A stretch of 14,438 bases of DNA from Rhizobium sp. Q54 (GTDB taxonomy: Bacteria > Pseudomonadota > Alphaproteobacteria > Rhizobiales > Beijerinckiaceae), in the NCBI GenBank assembly GCA_945901195.1, contig CAMDKB010000055.1, positions 1 to 14,438 of the forward strand, in the 5' to 3' direction. The position numbers and the translations under genes were made by a program. This document shows positions 1-7,701 of this stretch, piece by piece. Under the pieces are notes generated by a model. The model saw only the letters and a program-made list of their open reading frames with translations, had not been told where the DNA came from and searched no databases. The stretch's first letter is position 1, and every line of letters starts with the position of its first letter.

Positions 1-8
1 CATTGAAT

Positions 9-1475
9 TCATGCCTTGAAATGTGTGCCGAGTAGTCTGTTGACGGTTTCGACGCCTTCATTCTTGTCAAAGGTGCGCCAGGCGTTGGCAGTCCAGACGT
101 AGGGATCGCCCGAATGCAGTCGCTCGTACATCTGCTGGCGCGAGCCGAAAGCGTCGCTGGTGAGTTCAAAGGCGAGCCGCACCAGGCGCTGGCGGTCCCG
201 GGCATTGGTCTCGTGCCCGCGGCCATAGAGCTCCAGCATGGGCCGCAATTCCTCCACGTCAAAATCTTCCGAGGAATTGTTGAAAATCATGGCCCCTGTC
301 CCGAGGTGCTGGATCAGTGACACCATGCGCTCGGAAATCATGATGGCGAGCACACGATTGGTCATATGGCCGCCGGGACCCCAGTAGCCATTTTTGCTCT
401 GCGTTGCAGCCGATTCCGCCGCATGGAACAATTGCGCGTGGGTGTCGGCGAGGGTCACAAGTTCGCCGAGCTCTTCCTGTACCCGTGGCCGGTTGGCGGA
501 GCCTCCCGTCGTTGCCAGCAAGTGACCAACACCAACGAAGAGATCGTAACGCTTCATGACGTGAACGGCGCTGCCATAACCTGCCCAGCGCATGAGACCG
601 GCGCGGTAGATGCGTACGGCTTCCTTTGCATGGCCGGCAAGAAACACGCGAGCAAAGGGGACCAGCACGTCATCGAAGATGACGAGCGCGTCCTGTTCGT
701 CAAATCGTGTTGAAAGCGGAAAATCGTCTTCGTTGCGGCCAGCAGCATAGGAATCGCGGCAGACAGTGCGAATGCCCGGCGTGTTCATTGGCAACGCGAA
801 CCAGATGGCGAATTCATCTTCGTCATCGGCCAGCATGAAGGAGGGGTAAACCAGGATTTCGTTGGCGAATGGCCCAAGCGTCGCATAGCGTGCACCGCGC
901 ACGATATAGCCTTCGTCTGTTTTACGGATGATGCGCACGCACCGATCAGGATCCTGTTTGGGGCGCAGAGTCTTGTCCATATTGGGATCGTGCAGGCCGT
1001 GCGTCAGGCAGAGATCATTGCGCTGGCAGTGTTTGAGATAATTCTCGATATTGGTGGCGAAAACGGGATCAAGTTTGGCCAGGTCTCCACGGACCTCCAT
1101 CAGGCCGACAGTGATGCCGCCGCAGAAATCGGGATTGCGACCCATCTGGCCAAATGTATCGGCCCCCCATATCTCGTGGTTTTTGCGCCGTTCGGTCAGT
1201 TTCTCGCGGGTGGTTGGCAAGAGGTACGATTTGGAGGCGCGATAGCCTTCGCCCGTATCATAGGTCATCAGGTCAATGAATTCAGGCGTTGCCTGCTTGT
1301 CGTAAAGTCTGGCCAGGGTCTTCAATACGCCCTGAAAGGCCGGAAAGGCCGTCACATCCTCCACACGCTTGCCCTTGTACCAGACTTCGCGGCCGTCGCG
1401 CAGACTTGCCAGAAATTGTGCGCCGTTCTTGATGCCGGGGTTGGCGGCCGCTTCGATTTGAACGTGGGGATTCAT
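9..1475 (-). CDS. HpaB-family flavin-dependent monooxygenase (4-hydroxyphenylacetate 3-monooxygenase-like oxygenase component)
   Basis: The 488-residue product has the usual length and look of the HpaB/PvcC family, which hydroxylate phenolic or other aromatic substrates using FADH2 supplied by a separate reductase. Recognisable blocks are NDLCLTHGLHDP (residues 143-154), the core strand region GARYATLGPFANEILV (194-209) and IFDDVLVPFARVF (266-278), which in this family line the flavin and substrate sites. The ATG at 1475 follows GAGGA at good spacing. No flavin reductase (HpaC-like) lies in the window, so the partner must be elsewhere. The gene is divergent from an AEC-family carrier, which could move the substrate or product. 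The exact substrate cannot be read from sequence. The related 4-hydroxybutyryl-CoA dehydratases are less likely because their iron-sulfur Cys/His pattern is not apparent. Confidence 0.88.
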   Translation of the reverse strand: MNPHVQIEAAANPGIKNGAQFLASLRDGREVWYKGKRVEDVTAFPAFQGVLKTLARLYDKQATPEFIDLMTYDTGEGYRASKSYLLPTTREKLTERRKNHEIWGADTFGQMGRNPDFCGGITVGLMEVRGDLAKLDPVFATNIENYLKHCQRNDLCLTHGLHDPNMDKTLRPKQDPDRCVRIIRKTDEGYIVRGARYATLGPFANEILVYPSFMLADDEDEFAIWFALPMNTPGIRTVCRDSYAAGRNEDDFPLSTRFDEQDALVIFDDVLVPFARVFLAGHAKEAVRIYRAGLMRWAGYGSAVHVMKRYDLFVGVGHLLATTGGSANRPRVQEELGELVTLADTHAQLFHAAESAATQSKNGYWGPGGHMTNRVLAIMISERMVSLIQHLGTGAMIFNNSSEDFDVEELRPMLELYGRGHETNARDRQRLVRLAFELTSDAFGSRQQMYERLHSGDPYVWTANAWRTFDKNEGVETVNRLLGTHFKA

Positions 1476-1586
1476 GCCGTTTCCTCAATACTGCCGTGCC
1501 TCGAGGCCCTGGGTGCCGCCTGTTGCGGTCTTGTGTGGAGTGTCCATGGCTGGAGCGCAGGGGTCAAGCGCGCAGGTGCTGGCACG

Positions 1587-1615
1587 TTGACACAGGGGGA
1601 GTGCGCTCATATCGC
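1587..1615 (+). promoter_or_regulatory. Possible sigma-70 promoter for the AEC transporter
   Basis: A perfect TTGACA (1587-1592) is followed after 17 bases by TATCGC (1610-1615), about 45 bases upstream of the proposed GTG start. The -35 is ideal but the -10 is poor, so this is only a candidate. It lies in the 182-base gap between two divergent genes. Confidence 0.3.
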
Positions 1616-1657
1616 TCGCCTGATGTCGAGGATGATGTTGTTTTGGGGGAATTGCCC

Positions 1658-2698
1658 GTGCTGCACCGGCTCAAGCCGCTCGTTTTGCCCGTTGCGGGAT
1701 TTGCCGGGCTGATGGGATTGGGCGCACTCGCGCCCGGGCTCAACGAGGTGCTGGCGTTGGCGCTGCCTTTTTTTGGGCTGATCCTGCTCGGCTATGTCTG
1801 CGGCAAACTGATTGAATTGCCGGAAGCCGGGCTCGCCTGGATGAACGCCTTCATCATCTACGTGGCTTTGCCAGCTCTGTTTTTCAATCTTGTGCATGTC
1901 ACGCCTGTAGCTGAACTGGCGAACTGGCGGTTCGTTCTCATCACTACGGCCTGCACGGCCATGGCCTTTGGCTATGCGTTCGTGATCGGGCTGTTTTCGT
2001 CAGGTAAAATTGAAGATGCGACAATACAAGGCGTAGCCGGTGGATATTCCAACGTCGGGTATATGGGTCCGGGGCTTACCCTGGCGACGTTCGGTCCTGC
2101 CTCGGTCGTGCCAACGGCGTTGATCTTCGTTTTTGATTCGACATTTTTCTTCACCATCGTTCCCGTGATGATGGCGTTTGCAGGTGCGCAGAAGGCGAAG
2201 TTTGCAACGACCGCGGGGTTGATCCTCAAGCGCGTGTTGACGCATCCCTTCAATATCGCCACAGCGGCAGGTGTTCTGGCTGCAGCGCTGCACTTTCAGC
2301 CACCTGTGGCGGTCGCAAAGATGCTCACAATCCTGCAAGGGGCCGCTGCGCCCTGCGCGCTGTTTGTCATGGGTGTGACCGTTGCTCTGCGGCCCCTGAA
2401 GGACATCAGCCCGGAAATGCCCTTGCTGCTGTTTCTGAAGCTGATCGTGCATCCGCTGGTCGTGTGGTTCTGTCTGACCTCGTTTGGAAACTTCGATCCA
2501 GTCTGGATTTATACGGCGGTGCTGATGGCGGCATTGCCACCGGCGCTCAACGTGTTTGTGATGGCAAACCAATATGGCGTCTATGTGCAGCGTGCGTCAG
2601 GAATCATTTTGATTGGCACGATCGTGTCCGTCGTGACGGTAACGGCATTGCTTTATTTCATCACGGCTTCCGGCATTTCTTATCGCTCGATGAACTGA
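1658..2698 (+). CDS. AEC-family transporter (auxin efflux carrier / malonate-type permease)
   Basis: This is a 346-residue, very hydrophobic protein with about ten membrane-spanning stretches. The opening helix LALALPFFGLILLGYVCGKL, the break at FIIYVALPALFFNLV, a GGYSNVGYMGPGL loop and the late AALPPALNVFVMANQYG segment are typical of the AEC (auxin efflux carrier) branch of the BART superfamily, which moves small organic anions across the inner membrane. I chose GTG at 1658 because GGGGGA precedes it at good spacing. The frame is open back to 1496, but those residues are arginine/cysteine-rich and not credible. Most family members are about 310-320 residues and begin near residue 31 here (GTG at 1748), so the first 30 residues are a non-typical hydrophobic extension or the start is later. 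The gene is divergent from the HpaB-family oxygenase and its 3' end overlaps the convergent UbiH-type gene by 19 bases. Substrate unknown. Confidence 0.87.
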   Translation: MLHRLKPLVLPVAGFAGLMGLGALAPGLNEVLALALPFFGLILLGYVCGKLIELPEAGLAWMNAFIIYVALPALFFNLVHVTPVAELANWRFVLITTACTAMAFGYAFVIGLFSSGKIEDATIQGVAGGYSNVGYMGPGLTLATFGPASVVPTALIFVFDSTFFFTIVPVMMAFAGAQKAKFATTAGLILKRVLTHPFNIATAAGVLAAALHFQPPVAVAKMLTILQGAAAPCALFVMGVTVALRPLKDISPEMPLLLFLKLIVHPLVVWFCLTSFGNFDPVWIYTAVLMAALPPALNVFVMANQYGVYVQRASGIILIGTIVSVVTVTALLYFITASGISYRSMN

Positions 2699-3918
2699 CT
2701 GGCTGGGTGCTGTCGCATCATTGAAGGCGCATTACGGGCTGGCATAATGCCTTCCCGCATCGCCAGCCGGCGCAACGGCCCTATCGAGCGCAGCGCCTGC
2801 AGGCCAAGGCCGCGGGCAAGATCAACCGGCAATATGTGAGTCAGCAACGAGCGGTTCATGAGATCGACGCCGAACGTGCGGGACGCAACGTCGCCCTGGC
2901 GCCGGCGCGCGTATGCGTTCAGCACATCGGGCGAACCGGGATCACCGCCATGTCCTTCCGACACGCAATCGCGCAAATGGGCGACGTCGCGCAGGCCAAG
3001 GTTGAGTCCCTGCGCGCCAATCGGTGGAAAGGCATGGGCAGCATCACCCGCCAGCGCAAGGCGCTGAGCCGAGAAAGCGCGGACCTGCAATCCTTCCATT
3101 GGTACAAAGGCGGGGCCACGCTCCAGTGTCAGCTTGCCGAGTATGTGATGGGAAGCGCGTGCCATATCCTCAACGAGGGCTTGTGCTTCAAGTGCGCTGC
3201 GCCTGCGCGCCTCGCGCGGGTGCATCACCCAAACGAGACTGGACCGGAAGCTGCCGTCTGGAGCGCGCGGCAGCGGCACAAAGGTGCAAGGCCCTTCGCG
3301 CGTGTGAAATTCAGTTGAGACATCGCGATGGGAGAGGCCATGAGCCATGATCGCTGTCAGGGCTGTTTGCGGGTAGCTCCAGCTTTGTCCTTTGATACCT
3401 GCGGTTTCCCGCGCCAGCGATCTGACGCCATCGCAAGCTACCAGCAGTCGCGATGAAATGCGCGACCCGTCACTCAAGGCGGCCGTTACGCACTCTGCCC
3501 CGAATTCATAGGATCTTGTGAGGCTGTCCCTGATTTCGATACGTGAATCGGCGCGCGCAGCCTTCGCCAGGATATCCAGCAGCAGGCCATTTTCTATATT
3601 CCAGCCGAAGGCATCAAACCCGATTTCTCCAGCTTCGAATTCACAGGGGCTGCCGCGAAAGAGGGAACCTGTATCGTCGACGATGCGCATGACGCGCAGG
3701 GGAGCGCCCTGAGCCTCAATCGCTGCACGAAGGTCGAGCGCCTCATAAAAGCGCATGGAGCCATCGAGCAGGGCGACAGTGCGCGTGCCCGGCCGTGTGT
3801 CGAGCAAGCCTGCCAGCGTGACGTTCCGTCCGGTCTGGGCCAGCGCCAGAGCGGCGCTCAAGCCGGCAAGGCCAGCACCTGAAACCATAATGTCAGTCAC
3901 GTTTTCCATGACTGACAT
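2680..3918 (-). CDS. UbiH/UbiF/COQ6-family FAD-dependent monooxygenase
   Basis: The 412-residue product has the three signatures of class A flavoprotein hydroxylases: the N-terminal dinucleotide motif GAGLAGLSAALALAQTG (14-30), the DG motif in LLVACDGVRSLAR (158-170) and the FAD ribityl motif AGDAAHAFPPIGAQGLNLGL (290-309). The full PPIGAQGLNLGLRD block is characteristic of the UbiH/UbiF/VisC/COQ6 group that hydroxylates the ubiquinone ring, so a role in ubiquinone synthesis is likely, although the ring position cannot be told from sequence. The gene is last in the minus-strand run behind cynS, 48 bases downstream of it, so it may be co-transcribed with the cyanate genes. The start is uncertain: ATGs at 3918 and 3909 both lack a clear ribosome site, and a GTG at 3900 has GGAAAA just upstream. 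Its stop overlaps the end of the convergent AEC gene. Confidence 0.88.
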   Translation of the reverse strand: MSVMENVTDIMVSGAGLAGLSAALALAQTGRNVTLAGLLDTRPGTRTVALLDGSMRFYEALDLRAAIEAQGAPLRVMRIVDDTGSLFRGSPCEFEAGEIGFDAFGWNIENGLLLDILAKAARADSRIEIRDSLTRSYEFGAECVTAALSDGSRISSRLLVACDGVRSLARETAGIKGQSWSYPQTALTAIMAHGLSHRDVSTEFHTREGPCTFVPLPRAPDGSFRSSLVWVMHPREARRRSALEAQALVEDMARASHHILGKLTLERGPAFVPMEGLQVRAFSAQRLALAGDAAHAFPPIGAQGLNLGLRDVAHLRDCVSEGHGGDPGSPDVLNAYARRRQGDVASRTFGVDLMNRSLLTHILPVDLARGLGLQALRSIGPLRRLAMREGIMPARNAPSMMRQHPASQFIER

Positions 3919-3966
3919 AATAGGGCAGGGCAGAACCGGAGACGAGAGGGCAGATGGGCGCGCCCG

Positions 3967-4449
3967 TCAGGCTTCCTTGTAACCGAGTTCCTGTACCCCC
4001 TGGCCGGCGCCATAGTATCGGAAGGGCAGGAATTTGCCTGACATGGTGATCTTGACCCGGTCGCCATTGGCATGAGGCAAGCGTTCCATATTGAAGTCGA
4101 AGTCGATGGCGGACATGATGCCATCGCCAAATTCTTCTTCGATGAGCGCCTTCCAGGCCGGGCCATTGATCATGACCAGCTCATAAAACCGATAGATCAA
4201 CGGATCTGTCGGCGGCATATTTGTGCCGCGCATCGGCACTTCATTGAGCATTTTTTCTTCGGTCGCGCTGAGGCCAAACAGTTTGGCGGCGTTGGCCGCG
4301 AGCGGCTTGACCAGCTTCATCTGACCCAGCAGCGCGCCAACAACGAGCACAGGCGAGAGAGGGCCAATTTCCTTGCAGATATAATCCCAGGTCCAGCCCT
4401 TCTCGCGTTTGATGTCGAGAATTTTTTCGGTGAGTTCTTCGCGTATCAT
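3967..4449 (-). CDS. cynS: Cyanase (cyanate hydratase)
   Basis: Cyanase converts cyanate plus bicarbonate to ammonia and two CO2 (via carbamate) in the cytoplasm. The 160-residue product has the usual length. The N-terminal helical domain (about 1-80) is followed by the highly conserved catalytic domain with PTDPLIYRFYEL and EEFGDGIMSAIDF. The E. coli catalytic triad Arg96/Glu99/Ser122 is matched by Arg87, Glu90 and Ser113 in this numbering. The start is ATG at 4449 because AAGGAG sits six bases upstream. The frame is open to a TTG at 4464, but that extension would encode its own ribosome site. The gene follows the transporter ATPase by 39 bases, which identifies the whole cluster as a cyanate-use operon. 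No carbonic anhydrase (cynT) is present in the window. Confidence 0.97.
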   Translation of the reverse strand: MIREELTEKILDIKREKGWTWDYICKEIGPLSPVLVVGALLGQMKLVKPLAANAAKLFGLSATEEKMLNEVPMRGTNMPPTDPLIYRFYELVMINGPAWKALIEEEFGDGIMSAIDFDFNMERLPHANGDRVKITMSGKFLPFRYYGAGQGVQELGYKEA

Positions 4450-4455
4450 GAAATG

Positions 4456-4461
4456 CTCCTT
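4456..4461 (-). promoter_or_regulatory. Ribosome binding site deciding the cynS start
   Basis: AAGGAG on the minus strand lies six bases before ATG at 4449. It falls inside the longer open frame that begins with TTG at 4464, so it excludes that longer start. Confidence 0.8.
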
Positions 4462-4488
4462 CAAGTTTTTCCAAAGGGGTGGCAGCTA

Positions 4489-5409
4489 TCAGGCGGCTTT
4501 GCGGTCGCTCGGTGAAGCGGGGGTGGGGGCAGCAGGGCGCACAAGCGGCGGCCGCCGTGGATCGTAACCGGCTGGGATGTTGTCGCGAAAGACTTTGGAT
4601 CCCGTCACGAGAAAATCGATGAGGTGATTTCTCACCGCGTAATAATCAGGAAGTTTGTGCAGATTGATGCGGTCACGATTGCGCGGCAAGGGGTTGTCGA
4701 CAATTTCGGCCACCATGGCGCCGGGGCCATTGGTCATCAGTACGATTTTGTCGGCGAGGTAGATGGCTTCGTCCACGTCATGGGTAATCATGAAGGTGGA
4801 CTGGCCGGTGTCGAGGCAAATTCTGCGCACTTCATCCTGCAGCGAGCCGCGAGTCAGGGCATCGAGTGCGGAGAAGGGCTCGTCCATCAGCATCATCTTG
4901 GGTTCGATGGAGAGCGCGCGGGCAATGCCGACACGTTGCTTCATGCCGCCCGACAGTTCGGAAGGACGCTTGAGCTCGCTGCCGGAAAGTCCGACAAGCT
5001 TGATATATTTGCGCGCGTGATCGTTGATCGCTTCGCGCTTCCAGGAAGGCCAGCGGGAAGCAACGGCATACGCGACATTGCCGAGCACTGTGCGCCAGGG
5101 CAGCAGGGCGTGGCTCTGAAAGATGACCGCGCGATCCAGCGAAGGGCCTTCTATGGCTTTTCCATCGACGATATTGACGCCTTCGTCGGGCAATTCCAGT
5201 CCCGCGAGCATGTTGAGCACTGTCGTCTTGCCGCAACCGGAATGACCGATCACGCAACAGAACTCACCGCGCTTTACCGAGAACCATACATTTTCGAAGA
5301 TCGTGGTCTTTCCGCCATCAGGCGCGGGATAATGTCGTGCGATGCCTTCAATGGATATGAAGCGCTCGTCGTGCTGGATACTGGATAAGGTTTCGCTCAC
5401 TTGCATCAT
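4489..5409 (-). CDS. cynD: Cyanate/nitrate-type ABC transporter ATP-binding protein
   Basis: This 306-residue ABC ATPase of the NrtD/SsuB/TauB group powers import through the neighbouring permease. Visible motifs are Walker A GHSGCGKTT (55-63), Q-loop Gln98 in FQSHALLPW, signature LSGGMKQR (152-159), Walker B MMLMDEP (172-178) and the switch His200 in MITHD. The C-terminal 30 or so residues are proline/alanine-rich and probably disordered. Its ATG at 5409 overlaps the permease stop by four bases (ATGA), indicating translational coupling, and cynS follows 39 bases downstream. Nitrate, cyanate, bicarbonate and sulfonate importers share this fold. The cyanate assignment rests on the adjacent cyanase, not on the ATPase sequence. 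Confidence 0.92.
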   Translation of the reverse strand: MMQVSETLSSIQHDERFISIEGIARHYPAPDGGKTTIFENVWFSVKRGEFCCVIGHSGCGKTTVLNMLAGLELPDEGVNIVDGKAIEGPSLDRAVIFQSHALLPWRTVLGNVAYAVASRWPSWKREAINDHARKYIKLVGLSGSELKRPSELSGGMKQRVGIARALSIEPKMMLMDEPFSALDALTRGSLQDEVRRICLDTGQSTFMITHDVDEAIYLADKIVLMTNGPGAMVAEIVDNPLPRNRDRINLHKLPDYYAVRNHLIDFLVTGSKVFRDNIPAGYDPRRPPLVRPAAPTPASPSDRKAA

Positions 5410-6245
5410 TCCGGGTATGTGACTTTGCGGGCAAAAAAGGCGAGGATCTGGTCAAGGATCATTCCCACCACGCCGATGACGAGTATCGATACGATGACAT
5501 TGGATATGGAAAGATTGTTCCATTCGTTCCAGACGAAATAGCCAATGCCAGTGCCGCCAACGAGCATTTCAGCAGCGACAATCACGAGCCAGGCTATCCC
5601 TATGGAAATCCGCATCCCCGTGAATATGGTTGGCGCCGCAGCGGGCAGAATTATCGTGAAGGCCTTTCGCAGCGGACGCACTTCCAGTGTGCGCGCGACG
5701 TTGATCCACTCTTTGCGAACGCTGGCAACGCCGAAGGCCGTGTTGATCAACATTGGCCAGACGGAACAGATGAAAATGACGAATATCGATGAGATAGACG
5801 AGTCCTTGATGGTGTAAAGAGCCAACGGCATCCAGGCGAGTGGCGATACCGGCTTCATGATCTGGATGAACGGATCCAACGCCTTGCTCATCATGGGCGA
5901 CATTCCGATGAGGAAGCCCAGCGGCAATGCCACCATGACAGCGATGAGATATCCGGCCATCACCCGGGCGATGGAATAGGCGAGCTGGATGCCTATCCCC
6001 TTGTCGTTCGGGCCGCGATCATAAAACGGAGATTTCAGATGCTCCCATATCTTGGCCGCTACATCGAGCGGGCCAGGCATGGCGGAGGTTCCCTTGGTGG
6101 CCGTCAGGCCCATAAGCTTTGCATATTCGGGATCCATTTTTTGCACGGGCACAGCCGCTTGCGTCGCAAGATGCCACGCAAGCAGGAAGGCAACAAAAAT
6201 GCAAAACGAAACGGCCAGCGCTCGCGCATTCAACGAAGTGAACAT
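5406..6245 (-). CDS. cynB: Cyanate/nitrate-type ABC transporter permease
   Basis: This 279-residue inner-membrane protein is of the NrtB/SsuC/TauC type. It has an N-terminal membrane helix (about 10-30), a periplasmic stretch, and then a five-to-six-helix core from about residue 85. The cytoplasmic coupling ('EAA') loop is visible as VARTLEVRPLRKAFTIILPA (183-202), followed by the usual P-x-IF-TGMRISIGIAW segment. It is the membrane channel for the substrate delivered by the binding protein encoded 20 bases upstream, and it is coupled by a four-base overlap to the ATPase gene. The ribosome site before ATG 6245 is weak (GTGAG), so translation may depend partly on the upstream gene. Cyanate as substrate is inferred from cynS. 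Confidence 0.92.
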   Translation of the reverse strand: MFTSLNARALAVSFCIFVAFLLAWHLATQAAVPVQKMDPEYAKLMGLTATKGTSAMPGPLDVAAKIWEHLKSPFYDRGPNDKGIGIQLAYSIARVMAGYLIAVMVALPLGFLIGMSPMMSKALDPFIQIMKPVSPLAWMPLALYTIKDSSISSIFVIFICSVWPMLINTAFGVASVRKEWINVARTLEVRPLRKAFTIILPAAAPTIFTGMRISIGIAWLVIVAAEMLVGGTGIGYFVWNEWNNLSISNVIVSILVIGVVGMILDQILAFFARKVTYPE

Positions 6246-6265
6246 TTGAAACTCACGATTTCGCG

Positions 6266-7651
6266 TCAGTTATCACGGCGGATGGCGAAGCTCTTCACAT
6301 AAGCGTCTGCCTGATCCGGATCGAAGGTCTTTCCCATCACGACGAATGTCTTGGATGTTGAAGCGGGCGCAGTCATACCCATCTCCTTCATCAGTTTCGT
6401 CGTGTCGGTAGCCAGAAAGACCTGACGCGCAACATTCTTGTAGTCGATATCGCCCTTGATCTGTCCCCAGCGTTTCATCTGGGTCAAAATCCATACCGCG
6501 AAAGATTCATACGGGAAGGGATCGAAATCAACGCGGTCCGGCACACGCTGGATCCCGCCAAGTCCATCAGCGAAAGTGCCGGTCAGAACTTGTTCCACGA
6601 CAGTCAGCGGCTGGTTGAGATAGTTTGCGGGAGAAATCGCAGCGGCAATTTCCTTCCGGTTTTCCTGCTTTGAAGCATAGGCCGTCGCTTCAATGATGGC
6701 CTTTAGAAGTGCAGCATATGTGTTGGGTGCCGAAGTCACGAATTCGCGCGAAGCTGCAAAGGCGCAGCATGGATGACGATCCCATATCTCCTTGGAGAGC
6801 ATGTGGATAAATCCGACACCATCATATACGGCGCGCTGGTTGACGGGATCGGGCGCAAGAAAACCGTCAATGTTGTCCGCGCGAAGGTTTGCAACCATAT
6901 CAGGTGGCGGCACGGAGCGAATCTGGACATCCTTGTCGGGGTCAATTCCTGCTTCCGCGAGATAATATCGCAGCAGATAATTATGCATCGAATAGTCGAA
7001 TGGCACCGCGAATTTCATGCCCTTCCATTGTTTTGGATCGCGCCTGTCCTTGTGTTTCATGGCCAGTGTAATGGCCTGTCCGTTTATGTTTTCAACAGCC
7101 GGCATTGTATAGGGGATAGGATTTGAGCCGATACCCAAGGTTATCGCTAACGGCATGGGCGAGAGCATATGCGCCGCGTCGTATTCCTTGTTGAGGGTCT
7201 TGTCGCGAATGACAGCCCAGCCCGCAGCCTTGTTTACTTCGACATTGAGTCCGTGTTTCTTATAAAACCCCATGGGCTCTGCCATGATGATGGGTGTGGC
7301 GCAGGTAATCGGGATGAAGCCGACTTTCAGGTCCGGCTTTTCCAGTTTACCGGCCTGCGCGAAAACTTCCGTTGCAGTTCCAATAGGGAAAAATGTTGAA
7401 ATCGCTGCGGCTGCTGTGGAAGCCCCCACGGCGCTCAAGAAGGCGCGGCGTTGGGCGTCCTGCGGAAACATGGCGCGCATGACCGAAGCTTCGACGATCC
7501 GCTGATAGTTTGACTCAACTGAATTGCCGGCGGCCTGAGTGGCTTCAGCGCGAAAGCTTCGCGCATGCTCGTCCTGGCTGGCGTGAAGACCGCATGGGCA
7601 GCCGCGGCCGAGTTTTACATTGCGGTTGAAGGGATTGCCAAACATTGTCAT
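6266..7651 (-). CDS. cynA: Cyanate/nitrate-type ABC transporter substrate-binding protein with Tat signal
   Basis: This 461-residue protein of the NrtA/CmpA/CynA group binds a small anion in the periplasm. A twin-arginine motif (QRRAFLSAVG, arginines 68-69) and hydrophobic stretch to about 92 indicate Tat export, with cleavage near VFAQA (about 96-100). The mature part opens with LKVGFIPITCATPIIMAEP, typical of the family. About 65 residues precede the twin arginines, including a GCPCGLHASQDEH segment (17-29). The ATG at 7651 was chosen because GGAG lies five bases upstream and because the sigma-54 promoter at 7686-7701 would start transcription near 7675, which excludes the longer open frame beginning at 7702. 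A second ATG at 7645 is possible. It is the first gene of the cyn cluster. Confidence 0.9.
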   Translation of the reverse strand: MTMFGNPFNRNVKLGRGCPCGLHASQDEHARSFRAEATQAAGNSVESNYQRIVEASVMRAMFPQDAQRRAFLSAVGASTAAAAISTFFPIGTATEVFAQAGKLEKPDLKVGFIPITCATPIIMAEPMGFYKKHGLNVEVNKAAGWAVIRDKTLNKEYDAAHMLSPMPLAITLGIGSNPIPYTMPAVENINGQAITLAMKHKDRRDPKQWKGMKFAVPFDYSMHNYLLRYYLAEAGIDPDKDVQIRSVPPPDMVANLRADNIDGFLAPDPVNQRAVYDGVGFIHMLSKEIWDRHPCCAFAASREFVTSAPNTYAALLKAIIEATAYASKQENRKEIAAAISPANYLNQPLTVVEQVLTGTFADGLGGIQRVPDRVDFDPFPYESFAVWILTQMKRWGQIKGDIDYKNVARQVFLATDTTKLMKEMGMTAPASTSKTFVVMGKTFDPDQADAYVKSFAIRRDN

Positions 7652-7685
7652 GAGGGCTCCGGTATTGGACGTTGTGTGCAAATGA

Positions 7686-7701
7686 AGCAACACGCATGCC
7701 A
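7686..7701 (-). promoter_or_regulatory. Sigma-54 (RpoN) promoter of the cyn operon
   Basis: The minus strand reads TGGCATG (7701-7695), four bases, then TTGCT (7690-7686). This fits the RpoN consensus TGGCACG-N4-TTGCW with one change (T for C), keeping the invariant GG and GC at the correct spacing. Transcription would start near 7675, giving a leader of about 25 bases before the cynA ATG. Sigma-54 promoters need an activator. NtrC is the expected one for a nitrogen-scavenging operon, but that is inference. Confidence 0.75.

Noticed and set aside
1..3. ATG on the minus strand just after the HpaB-family stop, possibly the next gene of an operon
   Set aside because: Only the start triplet is inside the window and no ribosome site supports it.
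9..1475. 4-hydroxybutyryl-CoA dehydratase instead of an HpaB-type monooxygenase
   Set aside because: The iron-sulfur ligand pattern of the dehydratases is not apparent, and the conserved blocks read as the oxygenase family.
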